Assembly: GCF_008757455.1 (NCBI RefSeq)
Contig: NZ_VCMV01000013.1
Coordinates: 199,237 to 263,236, forward strand
DNA from: Microvirga brassicacearum
GTDB taxonomy: Bacteria > Pseudomonadota > Alphaproteobacteria > Rhizobiales > Beijerinckiaceae
Direction: 5' to 3'
Length of the DNA stretch: 64,000 bases
The translations under genes and the position numbers were made by a program. The notes beneath the pieces were generated by a model. It searched no databases. It was not told where the DNA came from and was given only the letters and a program-made list of their open reading frames with translations. Below, one piece after another: positions 1-8,291 of this stretch (position 1 is the stretch's first letter; each line of letters begins with the position of its first letter).

Positions 1-51
1 GGCCTGACGGCGTCCTACTCGTTCGATTCCGGGATGTAACCGACAGCCGGC

Positions 52-1014
52 TTAGGGGACGGTTTTGTTGCCGTCGCTGAAGCGATTGAACATCATGTCG
101 GGCGCGCTTGTGTTGTGGCGCGAGGGGACGAGGCGGCCCATCCAGACGTCAGTGGCCTTCGTGTCACGGAATTTCATGATGGGACCCTCTGTCCAGGCCG
201 GAGCGCCTTCCTCGCGGGCCGCGATGCGCGCTACGTCCGCGTTAAATTCCGTCACGTACATGGAACGCAACGCCGCGAACGATCCGCTCTCGACGGGGCG
301 ATCGAAATTGACATCGAGCGTGATGCGATCTCGATCCAGGTTCCTGATCGCGATTGTCGCCTTGCCACCCTTTGCAAAGGTAACCGTGAACGTCATGGCT
401 TTCGGATCAAAAACCACATCCTTCAGGCGCACCATCGGTCGCCCGTTGACCTCCACTGGCCCCAGCATGAAGGACGAGCCGTAGGCGCTCCATCCCAGAT
501 GTGCCGGCGGCAGCGGACGGATGCGCCAATAGCCGTCCGTAGGATAGAGGACGAGCACTTCCTCGGCGCGGTCATCCTTCCGGACCCAGAGCTGGATCAG
601 GTGGAGGTTGCTTTCGACACGATCGCCGACACGCATCGTCACCTCGCTCTGACGCCAGAAATTCGGGAACGTGAAGCCCGTCAACCAGAGGTCGACGCTC
701 TCATAGAACGTGACCTTATGGACAGGCGGGGCCGCCGAGGATTCAGCCGTGAGCGCACCGCAGGCCGTCCAGTCGGGCTCCCATTTGTCGTCACGAAGCA
801 TCCCCACGTAGGTCGGGTGGGCGGCCTCAATGCGAAAATTCCGCACGGTTGGAGACGCAAAATTGATCGTGACGTTGTCTTTTTCGGCACAGAGCACTGG
901 CTCGCTCGTGTTCGTCACGTCGACCGCGATGCCATCGAGCGAGGCCGCCGATGCGGTTGTTGCAAGGCAGAGAAATCCGAAAAACGCAAGCGAGGAGCGC
1001 AGCATATGGACCAT
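52..1014 (-). CDS. Secreted protein of unknown function
   Basis: A 320-residue protein that begins with a typical Sec signal peptide: a short charged start, a hydrophobic stretch around SSLAFFGFLCLA, and a probable signal peptidase site after TTASAA. The mature part is rich in beta-type sequence and Trp/Tyr, with no motif I recognise, so no enzyme function is assigned. It lies 103 bp downstream of the large YfhO-like membrane protein on the same strand and may be co-transcribed with it, which would suggest a periplasmic or envelope role (inference). An open frame opposite it on the plus strand lacks any leader and is judged a shadow. The gene is certain enough; the function is not known. Confidence 0.75.
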   Translation of the reverse strand: MVHMLRSSLAFFGFLCLATTASAASLDGIAVDVTNTSEPVLCAEKDNVTINFASPTVRNFRIEAAHPTYVGMLRDDKWEPDWTACGALTAESSAAPPVHKVTFYESVDLWLTGFTFPNFWRQSEVTMRVGDRVESNLHLIQLWVRKDDRAEEVLVLYPTDGYWRIRPLPPAHLGWSAYGSSFMLGPVEVNGRPMVRLKDVVFDPKAMTFTVTFAKGGKATIAIRNLDRDRITLDVNFDRPVESGSFAALRSMYVTEFNADVARIAAREEGAPAWTEGPIMKFRDTKATDVWMGRLVPSRHNTSAPDMMFNRFSDGNKTVP

Positions 1015-1117
1015 CGGGGAAATGTCAGCTGGCGCAACGGATGCCGCGCCCTAGGGAGAGATAACCCGCTGTCAGGCGCCCGTCGAGGCCGTGGGCATCA
1101 TGGAAGCGCTCGCGGGA

Positions 1118-3442
1118 TCAAATGCCGAGACGCTGCCTGATCTGATCGAGAGCCCCCCGGAAGGGTCGGAATACGAATCGCACTTGATGGCGTCCAGCCG
1201 GGACGTGAACAGCGCGGAAGATCACATTGGCGCGCAGCAGTTCGACCGGCCAATCGTCTACGAAGGCAAACCACCACGGATGCCAGACGTCGTTCAGAAC
1301 GACGAAGCCGCCCGTGCTCGAAGAAACGCTGATTGCGACTTCCGTGTTGCGATACGACTCGATGCGAATGTCGGCAGGGGATGAGCTTTGGAAGCCAGCG
1401 ACGGTCCGGGGTGGGCGTTCCAGCAGAACAATCTCGTCGGACGATGTCGGCCACATTCCGGTTTTGATCATGCGCCCGAAATCGGCCTCCTGCCATTGGG
1501 GGGCGAACATCACGCGGGGCCGGGCATCCGAGTTTTCGTACAGAGCAGCTTCGGTGGTCGTACCGACAATTGGCAGGGCACCACGCGCGAGACGCGTGTC
1601 GACCTCCTCCAGCGGCGCCCGCGAAGCGATGTAACGCAAGCCCAAAAGGTTCGCCAGCCGTGACTGGTAAGACGGGAAGAGTGGAGAAAATTGCCGCTGG
1701 CTCGGCAGCGCGACGTGATCGCCAGCGCCCGTGGCCTCGCTGTACCAGCGCAACCGCACCGGGTTGTAGCCCAATGTCTGTTCGAGACGATGCGTGATGC
1801 TGGCATTGGGCCAGTGGAAATCGATGCCGACCAATTCGACCCGGTCGCGTCGTGTCGGCGAGTGCGTGGCAGCCACGCGCTCCTGCAAAAGCTTGATCGT
1901 TGGGTCGTTGCCTTCGGGATCAAGCGCGCGAAAGGAGGAGGGCGGAAGCGCGGTCGACTCACTCGGGCCGTTGTTCCACCCGAGATCCAAAACCATGTAT
2001 CCGGCCACGAGCAAGGCCGCCGCGAACGTGTTCCAGCGGGCGAGAGGTCGTGCGGCGAAGAGGATCAACGTCGCCCCAAGGGCGAAGATCGCGCCCTGAG
2101 CCAAAGGCCAGAGTGCATCATCAAGCCGACCCTTCGAATCGGCCGTGATGGCCGCAACCCCGAACACAGCGGAGAAGCCCACGATGGTGCGCAGAAGAGG
2201 CCAGTGCCCGCCCGTGGATCCTGCATCTGTGAGCCACCGGTGGAGCAGGTAGGCCGCGCATAGGCCAGCCAAGGGCGTCAGCAGGAATGTCGCATCCGCC
2301 GGCCGCCTGAATAGCGAGAGGCCGGGGACAAAATCGAAGGCGATCCCTAGCAAGGGTGTGTAGCGCCCGAGGGCGTAGATCAGGATCGCAACGGTCGCCC
2401 ACGCGATACCCTTGACCTCGGGCCGTCGAAACAACCCGCGCCGCCAGCCGAGCGCGAACAGCGCCGCCAAGGGCAGCGCGCCGAAATAGGTCTGGCCCAT
2501 ATTGCGCGCAAGGTAGAGATCGACGGGTCCCCAGGCGGGACTGGGCGGACCCCAATGCTGTTCCAGCGGCCCGGCGGCCCCGAAGAGCTGTGGCACTGCC
2601 GCTGTCAGGAGGAGGGCCGGATGAAACGATCCGCGACCGGCGCCATCCTGGTCGATCACGAACCGGTTCGAATCGGCGTTCAGCAAAAACGTCAATAAGA
2701 GCGGCAGGGCGGCAACGAGCAGCCCGCCAAAAAGACCCAGCGTCAATGGGCCCACCGCTCGCCGCATTGCTGCCTTCGGCGACGGGGCAAATGCGACGTG
2801 GCAGAGGACAACGCCCGCGAGAAGCCAGATTGCCAGATAAGCGACCTGATCGCGTCCAAGGACCATGAGCCCGGCAACGATGCCTGCGGCCAGCCCGTAG
2901 GCGAGCGATGATCGATCCACCGCGCGACTCAGGAACAGCCAGGCGATTGGCCAATAGGACAGGCTCAGGATCTGCCCGACATGTTGAATCCGCCAGGCGG
3001 ACGAGCCCCCATAGGCGAAAACGATCGCCGCCACGAGCGCTGCTGCTGGATGCCAGCCTCGGTCGCGCGCCAGGAGCAGGATCGCGATCGCGCCCAGCAG
3101 CAACATTGCCAGGACGGTCGCATCTGCGGCGCGAAAGCTGGGATCCGGCGTGACGGCTGCCAGAGCCAGAAAGGGCGGCGAGAAGATCAGCGATTGAGGA
3201 TCAGCGATCTGTGGGTGGCCGGCGAAAATATAGGGATTCCAGAACGGCCATTCGCCGCGATGGATCGATTGCGCCAGAAACTGCAGCTGTGGATAGAAAT
3301 GGGCTTTCGCGTCCCAGGGAATCGTGGCCCGGCCAGACAGCCATGGCCAGCCAAGTGAGACCCAGGCCAGGAGCAGAACCAGCATATAGGGCCATACGGG
3401 CCAAGGCTTGAAGTTGGCAGCCGAGCCCCGTGGTGTGCGCAT
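1118..3442 (-). CDS. YfhO-like polytopic membrane protein
   Basis: A 774-residue integral membrane protein. The first 480 or so residues hold about a dozen hydrophobic segments, and a hydrophilic C-terminal domain ends in another Trp-rich portion. The N-terminal block, with an acidic residue after the first membrane segment (IPWDAKAHFYPQ), NPYIFAGHPQIADPQS and a later FRRPADATFL, matches the YfhO family of membrane proteins, which resemble GT-C type lipid-linked sugar transferases. Family members with known roles act in cell-surface glycosylation; the substrate here cannot be read from sequence. It starts just downstream of ribA (22-nt gap, same strand), so it may be expressed with it. Function is inferred from family only. 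Confidence 0.7.
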   Translation of the reverse strand: MRTPRGSAANFKPWPVWPYMLVLLLAWVSLGWPWLSGRATIPWDAKAHFYPQLQFLAQSIHRGEWPFWNPYIFAGHPQIADPQSLIFSPPFLALAAVTPDPSFRAADATVLAMLLLGAIAILLLARDRGWHPAAALVAAIVFAYGGSSAWRIQHVGQILSLSYWPIAWLFLSRAVDRSSLAYGLAAGIVAGLMVLGRDQVAYLAIWLLAGVVLCHVAFAPSPKAAMRRAVGPLTLGLFGGLLVAALPLLLTFLLNADSNRFVIDQDGAGRGSFHPALLLTAAVPQLFGAAGPLEQHWGPPSPAWGPVDLYLARNMGQTYFGALPLAALFALGWRRGLFRRPEVKGIAWATVAILIYALGRYTPLLGIAFDFVPGLSLFRRPADATFLLTPLAGLCAAYLLHRWLTDAGSTGGHWPLLRTIVGFSAVFGVAAITADSKGRLDDALWPLAQGAIFALGATLILFAARPLARWNTFAAALLVAGYMVLDLGWNNGPSESTALPPSSFRALDPEGNDPTIKLLQERVAATHSPTRRDRVELVGIDFHWPNASITHRLEQTLGYNPVRLRWYSEATGAGDHVALPSQRQFSPLFPSYQSRLANLLGLRYIASRAPLEEVDTRLARGALPIVGTTTEAALYENSDARPRVMFAPQWQEADFGRMIKTGMWPTSSDEIVLLERPPRTVAGFQSSSPADIRIESYRNTEVAISVSSSTGGFVVLNDVWHPWWFAFVDDWPVELLRANVIFRAVHVPAGRHQVRFVFRPFRGALDQIRQRLGI

Positions 3443-3463
3443 TGTGATCTGGCCGGTTGCCGG

Positions 3464-4588
3464 TCAGTCGTTCGGTGCGGCGAAGGCCGCGAGTGCATCA
3501 AAATCGATCTTATGGCCCGCCCGGTCACGCTTGGAGGCGAGATAGCGCACGTTTTCGGCCGTCGCCCGCCCTAGGACGCGCTGCTCCGCGACCGTTAAAC
3601 CGGCCTCCCGCAGCGCGGCGATCTTGACGGGATTATTGGTGATCAGCCGGACCGAGGAAACGCCAAGCTGACTCAGCATCGCTGCTGCAAATTCGAAGCG
3701 GCGCTGGTCAAGATCGAAACCCAGGACCTCGTCCGCATCATAGGTGTCATAGCCTTGGGACTGAAGCCGATACGCCTTCATCTTGTTGGCGATGCCGTTA
3801 CCGCGGCCCTCCTGGTCGAGATAGAGAAGAATTCCCCCTTGTCCCTTTGCCATCGACGCAACGGTGTTACGAAGCTGGTCGCCGCAATCGCATTTCAGGC
3901 TACCGAAAAGATCGCCGGTCAGGCAGGCCGAATGCAACCGAACGTCGACGACGCCGGAGAGATCCGGCTTGCCGATGATGATCGCCACCTGATCGCGCAA
4001 GCCTTCGCCACCGCGAAAAATGACAAACTCGGTCTCGGGTGCGCCGTCGAGGGGAACCGGCGCGCGGCTGACGACATGCAGGTCGTCGACCTTGCGCCGC
4101 TTGAACGAACGAACGTCATTGGCGTCGACGACGAGAACCCCGAGATCGGATGCCAGGGCAGGATCGATCTGAACGGCGACCACAGCCGGAAAAACAAGCG
4201 CTAGATGTGCAAGCTCCAAGGCGACATCGTCGAGCGTCGATGTCGGACCGACCGGAGCGTCGATGCGAGCATCGACCTTGAGCGCAAGGGTCTCGATACG
4301 GCCGAGGTCGACGGTGGGAAGTGCCACGATGCCGGACACGAGACGATCCAACCCCAGGTGACGCAGGCGTGCCGCAGGTAGGATCAATCGGGCAGGGTCC
4401 CCGGCCAAACGGTCCAGACGCTCTGCCAGGCCAGCCTCCAGTCCTTCGACCCCGACCGCCACCAACGCCTGGTCGCCGCCGCAAAGGACGACGGGTCGCG
4501 CTGCGCGGAACTCGGCGATTGCCCGCTCGGCTGCTGCCGAGGCGCGGTCTTCAACTAGATTCAAGCCCGTAGGAACGGTACTCATCAA
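3464..4588 (-). CDS. ribA: GTP cyclohydrolase II with degenerate RibB-like N-domain
   Basis: RibA opens the GTP imidazole ring to give 2,5-diamino-6-ribosylamino-4(3H)-pyrimidinone 5'-phosphate, the first step of riboflavin synthesis. The C-terminal half carries the zinc ligands C222-X10-C233-X-C235 (in HSACLTGDLFGSLKCDCGD), the LDQEGRG motif and RLITNN, all diagnostic. The first 190 residues look like a decayed DHBP synthase (RibB) domain: AIAEFRAARPVVL is followed by GGDQALVAV where a working RibB has an acidic D-E-rich metal site. That half is therefore probably inactive, as in several alphaproteobacterial RibA proteins. It is divergent from the RibD-type reductase gene, sharing about 140 bp of upstream DNA. 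Its pathway could be flavin or another GTP-derived compound, given its neighbours. Confidence 0.9.
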   Translation of the reverse strand: MMSTVPTGLNLVEDRASAAAERAIAEFRAARPVVLCGGDQALVAVGVEGLEAGLAERLDRLAGDPARLILPAARLRHLGLDRLVSGIVALPTVDLGRIETLALKVDARIDAPVGPTSTLDDVALELAHLALVFPAVVAVQIDPALASDLGVLVVDANDVRSFKRRKVDDLHVVSRAPVPLDGAPETEFVIFRGGEGLRDQVAIIIGKPDLSGVVDVRLHSACLTGDLFGSLKCDCGDQLRNTVASMAKGQGGILLYLDQEGRGNGIANKMKAYRLQSQGYDTYDADEVLGFDLDQRRFEFAAAMLSQLGVSSVRLITNNPVKIAALREAGLTVAEQRVLGRATAENVRYLASKRDRAGHKIDFDALAAFAAPND

Positions 4589-4731
4589 GGTTACGTGTCC
4601 CGGAGTTTGTTAAGCTTGGTAGGAAGTAGGTACAGGCATCGACGTTTCCAGCCAATTGCCCCATATAACACGTTCAAGTGAACGCGGCACAGGCCCAACG
4701 CCATGAAAACGCTCGGTCTTTAATGATACCG

Positions 4732-5436
4732 ATGTCAATGAGCCGCATGGCCGCCGATCCATTGTCTCATATCCGGGACGCACCCGCCGACCGGCCTTTC
4801 GTGGTGGCACAGCTTGGCCAGTCCCTGGACGGCCGGATTGCAACCCCGACCGGCGCGTCCCGCTATATCAACGGTACCTGCGCGCTCGATCATCTTCATC
4901 GGCTGCGCGCCCATGTGGATGCGGTGGTGGTGGGCGTTGGCACGGTCATCGCTGACGACCCGGCGCTGACCGTCAGGCGGGTCGAGGGCCCCAACCCGGC
5001 GCGCGTTTTCATCGATCCCAACGGGCGCCTGCCCGCCGACGCCAAATGCGTGGCCTCGGATTGCGCCGATCGATACGTGATCCGCGCGAAATCCGGTCCG
5101 GCGAACCGGTCGATGGAAGAGATCGTTGTATCGGCCGTTGATGGAATCATCCCGCCCGGTGCGATCGCCGAGGCGCTTTTCCAGCGCGGATTGCGCAAGA
5201 TCCTGGTCGAAGGCGGGGCGCGCACCATCTCCTCATTCGTTGCCGCCGGCTGCCTCGATCGGTTGCATGTGCTCGTCGCCCCGCTGATCATCGGTTCCGG
5301 AATGCCCGGAATGATGCTGCCCCCGATCGACGGGTTGGAAGAGGCCATCAGACCGGTCGTCGAGGTCCATGTCTTTCCCGACGGCGATGTCCTGTTCGAC
5401 TGCGACATGCGAACCAGCCGCGAGCAACAATCATGA
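4732..5436 (+). CDS. RibD C-terminal-type pyrimidine reductase
   Basis: A stand-alone reductase of the RibD C-terminal/dihydrofolate reductase fold. It shows FVVAQLGQSLDGRIAT near the start, VDAVVVGVGTVIADDPALTVR, then ILVEGGARTISSF and DRLHVLVAPLIIGSG. In RibD this domain reduces the ribosylaminopyrimidinone with NADPH. The N-terminal deaminase domain (HAE and PCXXXXXXXC zinc motif) is absent, so it cannot replace a full RibD. The start is uncertain: a GTG at 4678 and ATGs at 4732, 4738 and 4747 are all possible and none has a strong ribosome-binding site. It overlaps the cytochrome b561 gene by 4 nt (ATGA). With RibA and the pterin-type enzymes nearby, it may reduce a pterin or pyrimidine intermediate (inference). 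Confidence 0.8.
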   Translation: MSMSRMAADPLSHIRDAPADRPFVVAQLGQSLDGRIATPTGASRYINGTCALDHLHRLRAHVDAVVVGVGTVIADDPALTVRRVEGPNPARVFIDPNGRLPADAKCVASDCADRYVIRAKSGPANRSMEEIVVSAVDGIIPPGAIAEALFQRGLRKILVEGGARTISSFVAAGCLDRLHVLVAPLIIGSGMPGMMLPPIDGLEEAIRPVVEVHVFPDGDVLFDCDMRTSREQQS

Positions 5437-5978
5437 CCGTCGAACCCCAACCGTATAGCGGTCCTTCCCGGTTCGTTCACTGGGCCATGGCGTTCCTGAT
5501 CCTCTTGGTCATGATCCCCGTCGGGCTGATCATGGTCAACCTTCCCGACGGGGAGCCCAAGAACACCCTTTACGAGCTCCACAAATCTTTCGGCATGACC
5601 ATCTTCGCCCTGGCGGTCATTCGCGTGGCGATCCGCGCGGTGGAAGGGTTTCCGCCCCTGCCGTCATCGCTTCCCCCATGGCAGGCTATCGCCGCCAGAA
5701 GCACGCACCTCGCGCTCTATGTGTTGATCTTCCTGGTTCCGGCGCTGGGCTTTGTCGGTGCCTCCATGTGTTGTTCGCCGGTCAATTATTTCTGGCTCAT
5801 TCCTATCCCGCTGGAATTCTCAGGCGGCATGGAACGGGGCGAAACGGTGCTGACCTGGCACAAGGGCGCCGTCCTCCTGATGGGAGCGATCCTGTGCCTG
5901 CATGTGGCGGCGGCCATCTGGCACGGTTTCGTCAGACGAGACGGCGTGCTCGAGCGGATGCTCTACGGGCGGCGGTGA
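5433..5978 (+). CDS. Cytochrome b561 family protein
   Basis: A 181-residue four-helix membrane cytochrome b. Likely haem-ligand histidines are visible in RFVHWAMAF, YELHKSFG and the last helices (TWHKGAVLL, LCLHVAAAIWHGF). Proteins of this family move electrons between the quinone pool and a partner, or scavenge superoxide in the case of CybB. The start codon overlaps the stop of the RibD-type reductase (ATGA), so the two are translationally coupled. This could supply electrons for a redox step, but that is inference. Its stop codon directly abuts the stop of the convergent methyltransferase gene. Confidence 0.85.
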   Translation: MTVEPQPYSGPSRFVHWAMAFLILLVMIPVGLIMVNLPDGEPKNTLYELHKSFGMTIFALAVIRVAIRAVEGFPPLPSSLPPWQAIAARSTHLALYVLIFLVPALGFVGASMCCSPVNYFWLIPIPLEFSGGMERGETVLTWHKGAVLLMGAILCLHVAAAIWHGFVRRDGVLERMLYGRR

Positions 5979-6821
5979 TCATCGGGGAGGGATGGCCAAC
6001 AGGTCGGTGTGACCGATGACACAGGCCGTGGGCGAGCGGTGGGCGTTCCGCCAGGCCTGAAGAACCTCCGGCGCCACCTTTCCGGTCTGGCCCGCAGCCG
6101 CTGCGATACCCGCCACCAGCGGCTCGAACAGCAAGTGATCCGCAGAGGTCAGCCGCCAGGGGCTGTCGCCAAGAACGACCTCGTAACCATTCTCCCGCAA
6201 TGCGGCGGCGAGAACCCCGGCTGCAGCGGGACCCGCGGCAGGACCAAAGCCCTTGTCGGTTCGCTGATGGAGATTGAAAGCGGCGTTGACGGTGGCGTCG
6301 GAAGGATGCGCGGGCTTCCAGCTTTCCTCGCCGTTGTAGGTCAACACGGCGTAGAGCGGCAGCTTTCGTGCGGCGAGGCCGCGGACGAAGCGCTCGATCC
6401 AGTCGGTCGAGACCAGATCGAAGAATGCCGCCGCCGTCACCAGGTCGGCGGGCCCATCGAGCACCTCGTTTAAATTGGCCGACAGGTCTGCCTGCAAGAA
6501 CGCGACGTCGATGACACGACCATCCTTTTGCAAAGACAGGCTCTCGCCCACATAGGCAGCCTCATTCGCCCAGCCCGAAAGTGCGGTCCTTGCGGCCTTG
6601 ATCAAATCGCAATCGTAATCGACGAGTGCCCATTTCTGGTGGAGCGGCAGGTGCGCCGCAAGGGCGCGCAGGTTCGATCCCGATCCTGATCCAAGATCAA
6701 GGACGTTGATCGCGTCCTTGTTTTCAAACAGCCGGGATGTTGCCGATAGCACGTCGCGGTTTCGCGCTGCGCCGTCGGCCGGCTCGCGCAAGGCCAGCCA
6801 TTCCGGGCTGAACCCCGTCAC
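5979..6821 (-). CDS. Class I SAM-dependent methyltransferase
   Basis: A protein of about 280 residues with a clear Rossmann methyltransferase motif I (NVLDLGSGSGSNLRAL), an acidic motif-II residue in ALVDYDCDLI, and FLQADL and LVTAAAFFDLVS further on. The acceptor substrate is unknown. The frame is open further upstream, but a GTG at 6819-6821 forms a GTGA overlap with the stop of the glycosyltransferase gene and starts the protein at VTGFSPEWLALREPAD, so that start is chosen. It is the last gene of a four-gene minus-strand operon (MDR dehydrogenase, PTPS, GT4, methyltransferase), which suggests it methylates a product of the same pathway (inference). Confidence 0.85.
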   Translation of the reverse strand: MTGFSPEWLALREPADGAARNRDVLSATSRLFENKDAINVLDLGSGSGSNLRALAAHLPLHQKWALVDYDCDLIKAARTALSGWANEAAYVGESLSLQKDGRVIDVAFLQADLSANLNEVLDGPADLVTAAAFFDLVSTDWIERFVRGLAARKLPLYAVLTYNGEESWKPAHPSDATVNAAFNLHQRTDKGFGPAAGPAAAGVLAAALRENGYEVVLGDSPWRLTSADHLLFEPLVAGIAAAAGQTGKVAPEVLQAWRNAHRSPTACVIGHTDLLAIPPR

Positions 6822-7864
6822 GCGCCGTTTTCCTTCAACACGGCGGCGACAATTCTCGCAGTGTCGTCCCATCGCGTCAGTGTTTGCGCTTCGTTCCAGG
6901 CAGCCTCCGCCAGTTCGCGCCGCGCGACGGGGTTTTCGATGAGATGCTTCAGGCCTTGCCTCAAGGCTGTGGCGTCTCCTGGCGGAACCCTGACGGCCAC
7001 GTCGCCGGAGACCGTTGCGGCTGCTGCCCCACCTGTCGTCGTGACGATCGGCAGGCCGCGCGCGAGAGCCTCCGTCAACACGATTCCGAATCCTTCGAAA
7101 AGCGACGCAAGAACGAAGATATCCGCATTTGCATAATGGGCATCCCGCGTGGCGTCATCGACTGCCCCCGTCACCACGATGCGCTCGCCCACACCGCTCT
7201 CGGAAATCAGACGCCGGATTTCTGCCGTGTAGCCGGGCGCACGATCGTCGGCACCGACGATGGTCAGGCTCCATGATACTTCGGCTAAGCCGGACAGCGC
7301 CTCGATCAATACGTCGTAGGCCTTCCTCGGCACAATCGAGCCGACCGCTAAAAGCCGCATGGTCCCGCCGTTGCCCGAAGCGCGCAACGCGGGCTCTGTC
7401 CCGGGCTCCGCCACATGGATGCGATCGGACGGCACAGCAAAATCAGCCGTCAGCAGTTGCGCCGTGGTGGGGCTTGTGACGATCACGGCAGCGGCGTGAC
7501 CGAGCGCGGCTTTTTCATTCTCCACCAAACGTGCCGCCTCCACGGCCGAAAGACCGGTTTCCAGCCCGAGCGGGTGATGGATGAGGGCAACGACTGGTCG
7601 GTCTATCCGCGCGACAACGTCGGGGGGCAGGGCCCCGTAGGCAAGGCCGTCGAACAACACCACCGTACCCTCGGGCAGGCTGTTGATAAGGCGCAAGGTT
7701 TCGTCCAGATCGCCCCGCGTGGGCTTTGGAAACGATCCTGGCAGCGCGAGGTGGAGAGCCTTTATGCCATGCTCCGCGAGCCGCGCCAGGACCTGCCGGT
7801 CGTAAGCGTATCCGCCCGTTGGCGTGAGGAGATCGCCAGGGATCGCGAACGCCACGTCAGTCAT
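6818..7864 (-). CDS. GT4-family glycosyltransferase
   Basis: A GT-B fold retaining glycosyltransferase of family GT4. The N-terminal half has the glycine loop region (PGDLLTPTGGYAYDRQVL). The C-terminal half has VGSIVPRKAYDVLIEAL, the nucleotide-sugar site EGFGIVLTEALARGLPIVTT and a typical GDATALRQGL tail. Donor and acceptor sugars cannot be told. The ATG at 7862-7864 is preferred to an upstream one because it begins the normal GT-B strand (MTDVAFAIPG) and overlaps the PTPS-like gene by only 8 nt. The downstream overlap with the methyltransferase is 4 nt. Placement between a pterin synthase-like enzyme and a methyltransferase is unusual for polysaccharide genes and hints at a glycosylated small molecule. 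Confidence 0.88.
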   Translation of the reverse strand: MTDVAFAIPGDLLTPTGGYAYDRQVLARLAEHGIKALHLALPGSFPKPTRGDLDETLRLINSLPEGTVVLFDGLAYGALPPDVVARIDRPVVALIHHPLGLETGLSAVEAARLVENEKAALGHAAAVIVTSPTTAQLLTADFAVPSDRIHVAEPGTEPALRASGNGGTMRLLAVGSIVPRKAYDVLIEALSGLAEVSWSLTIVGADDRAPGYTAEIRRLISESGVGERIVVTGAVDDATRDAHYANADIFVLASLFEGFGIVLTEALARGLPIVTTTGGAAAATVSGDVAVRVPPGDATALRQGLKHLIENPVARRELAEAAWNEAQTLTRWDDTARIVAAVLKENGA

Positions 7865-8264
7865 GTGCAATCGGCCCCTCGAACCACGCTTTGGCGACAT
7901 GGGATTCGTGCAGAACCACGCGAATTTTCGCCAGCCGATCCGAGCCCGGACCCAATGCGCCCTTTTGCGCCGCCTGCGCCATCTCGTCGAAGATGTAACG
8001 GCACAGGAACTCGGTGGTGGTATTGCGTCCGGCGAAACGCGGAAGCGCGTCGAGGTTCTGATAGTTCAGCGGCGCCAACGTCGCCTTCAGCGCATCGTGC
8101 GCGCGGCCGATGTCGACGACCACCGAATCCACCGTCAGCTCTTCGCGAAAGAACGCCACATCAACGACGAATGTCGCTCCGTGGAGCTTCTGCGCCGGCC
8201 CGAATAGCTCGCCCTTGAAACTATGAGCGATCATGATGTGCTCACGCACCTCGACGGCGTACAT
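7857..8264 (-). CDS. 6-pyruvoyl-tetrahydropterin synthase / QueD-like protein
   Basis: A small T-fold protein of about 135 residues. It shows the zinc-site pattern of the PTPS/6-carboxytetrahydropterin synthase family: IAHSFKG with its His, then KLHGATFVVDV with a second His after the substrate loop, VVDIGRAHDALK, NTTTEFLCRYIFDEM (family motif PTxE), and a late VVLHESHVAKAWF containing the Glu-Ser-His end. Family members convert dihydroneopterin triphosphate to pyruvoyl or carboxy tetrahydropterin. The strict QueD cysteine in the first motif is not obvious, so another pterin reaction is possible. The start at MYAVEV (8264) fits the family length. No queC, queE or queF is adjacent, which argues against a dedicated queuosine operon. 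Confidence 0.85.
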   Translation of the reverse strand: MYAVEVREHIMIAHSFKGELFGPAQKLHGATFVVDVAFFREELTVDSVVVDIGRAHDALKATLAPLNYQNLDALPRFAGRNTTTEFLCRYIFDEMAQAAQKGALGPGSDRLAKIRVVLHESHVAKAWFEGPIAHD

Positions 8265-8291
8265 ATGCGGGTTCTCCTCCAACAGATGGGG

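Noticed and set aside
115..1140. Long plus-strand open frame opposite the secreted protein
   Set aside because: Arg/His-rich composition without domain or leader; the minus-strand frame has a clear signal peptide.
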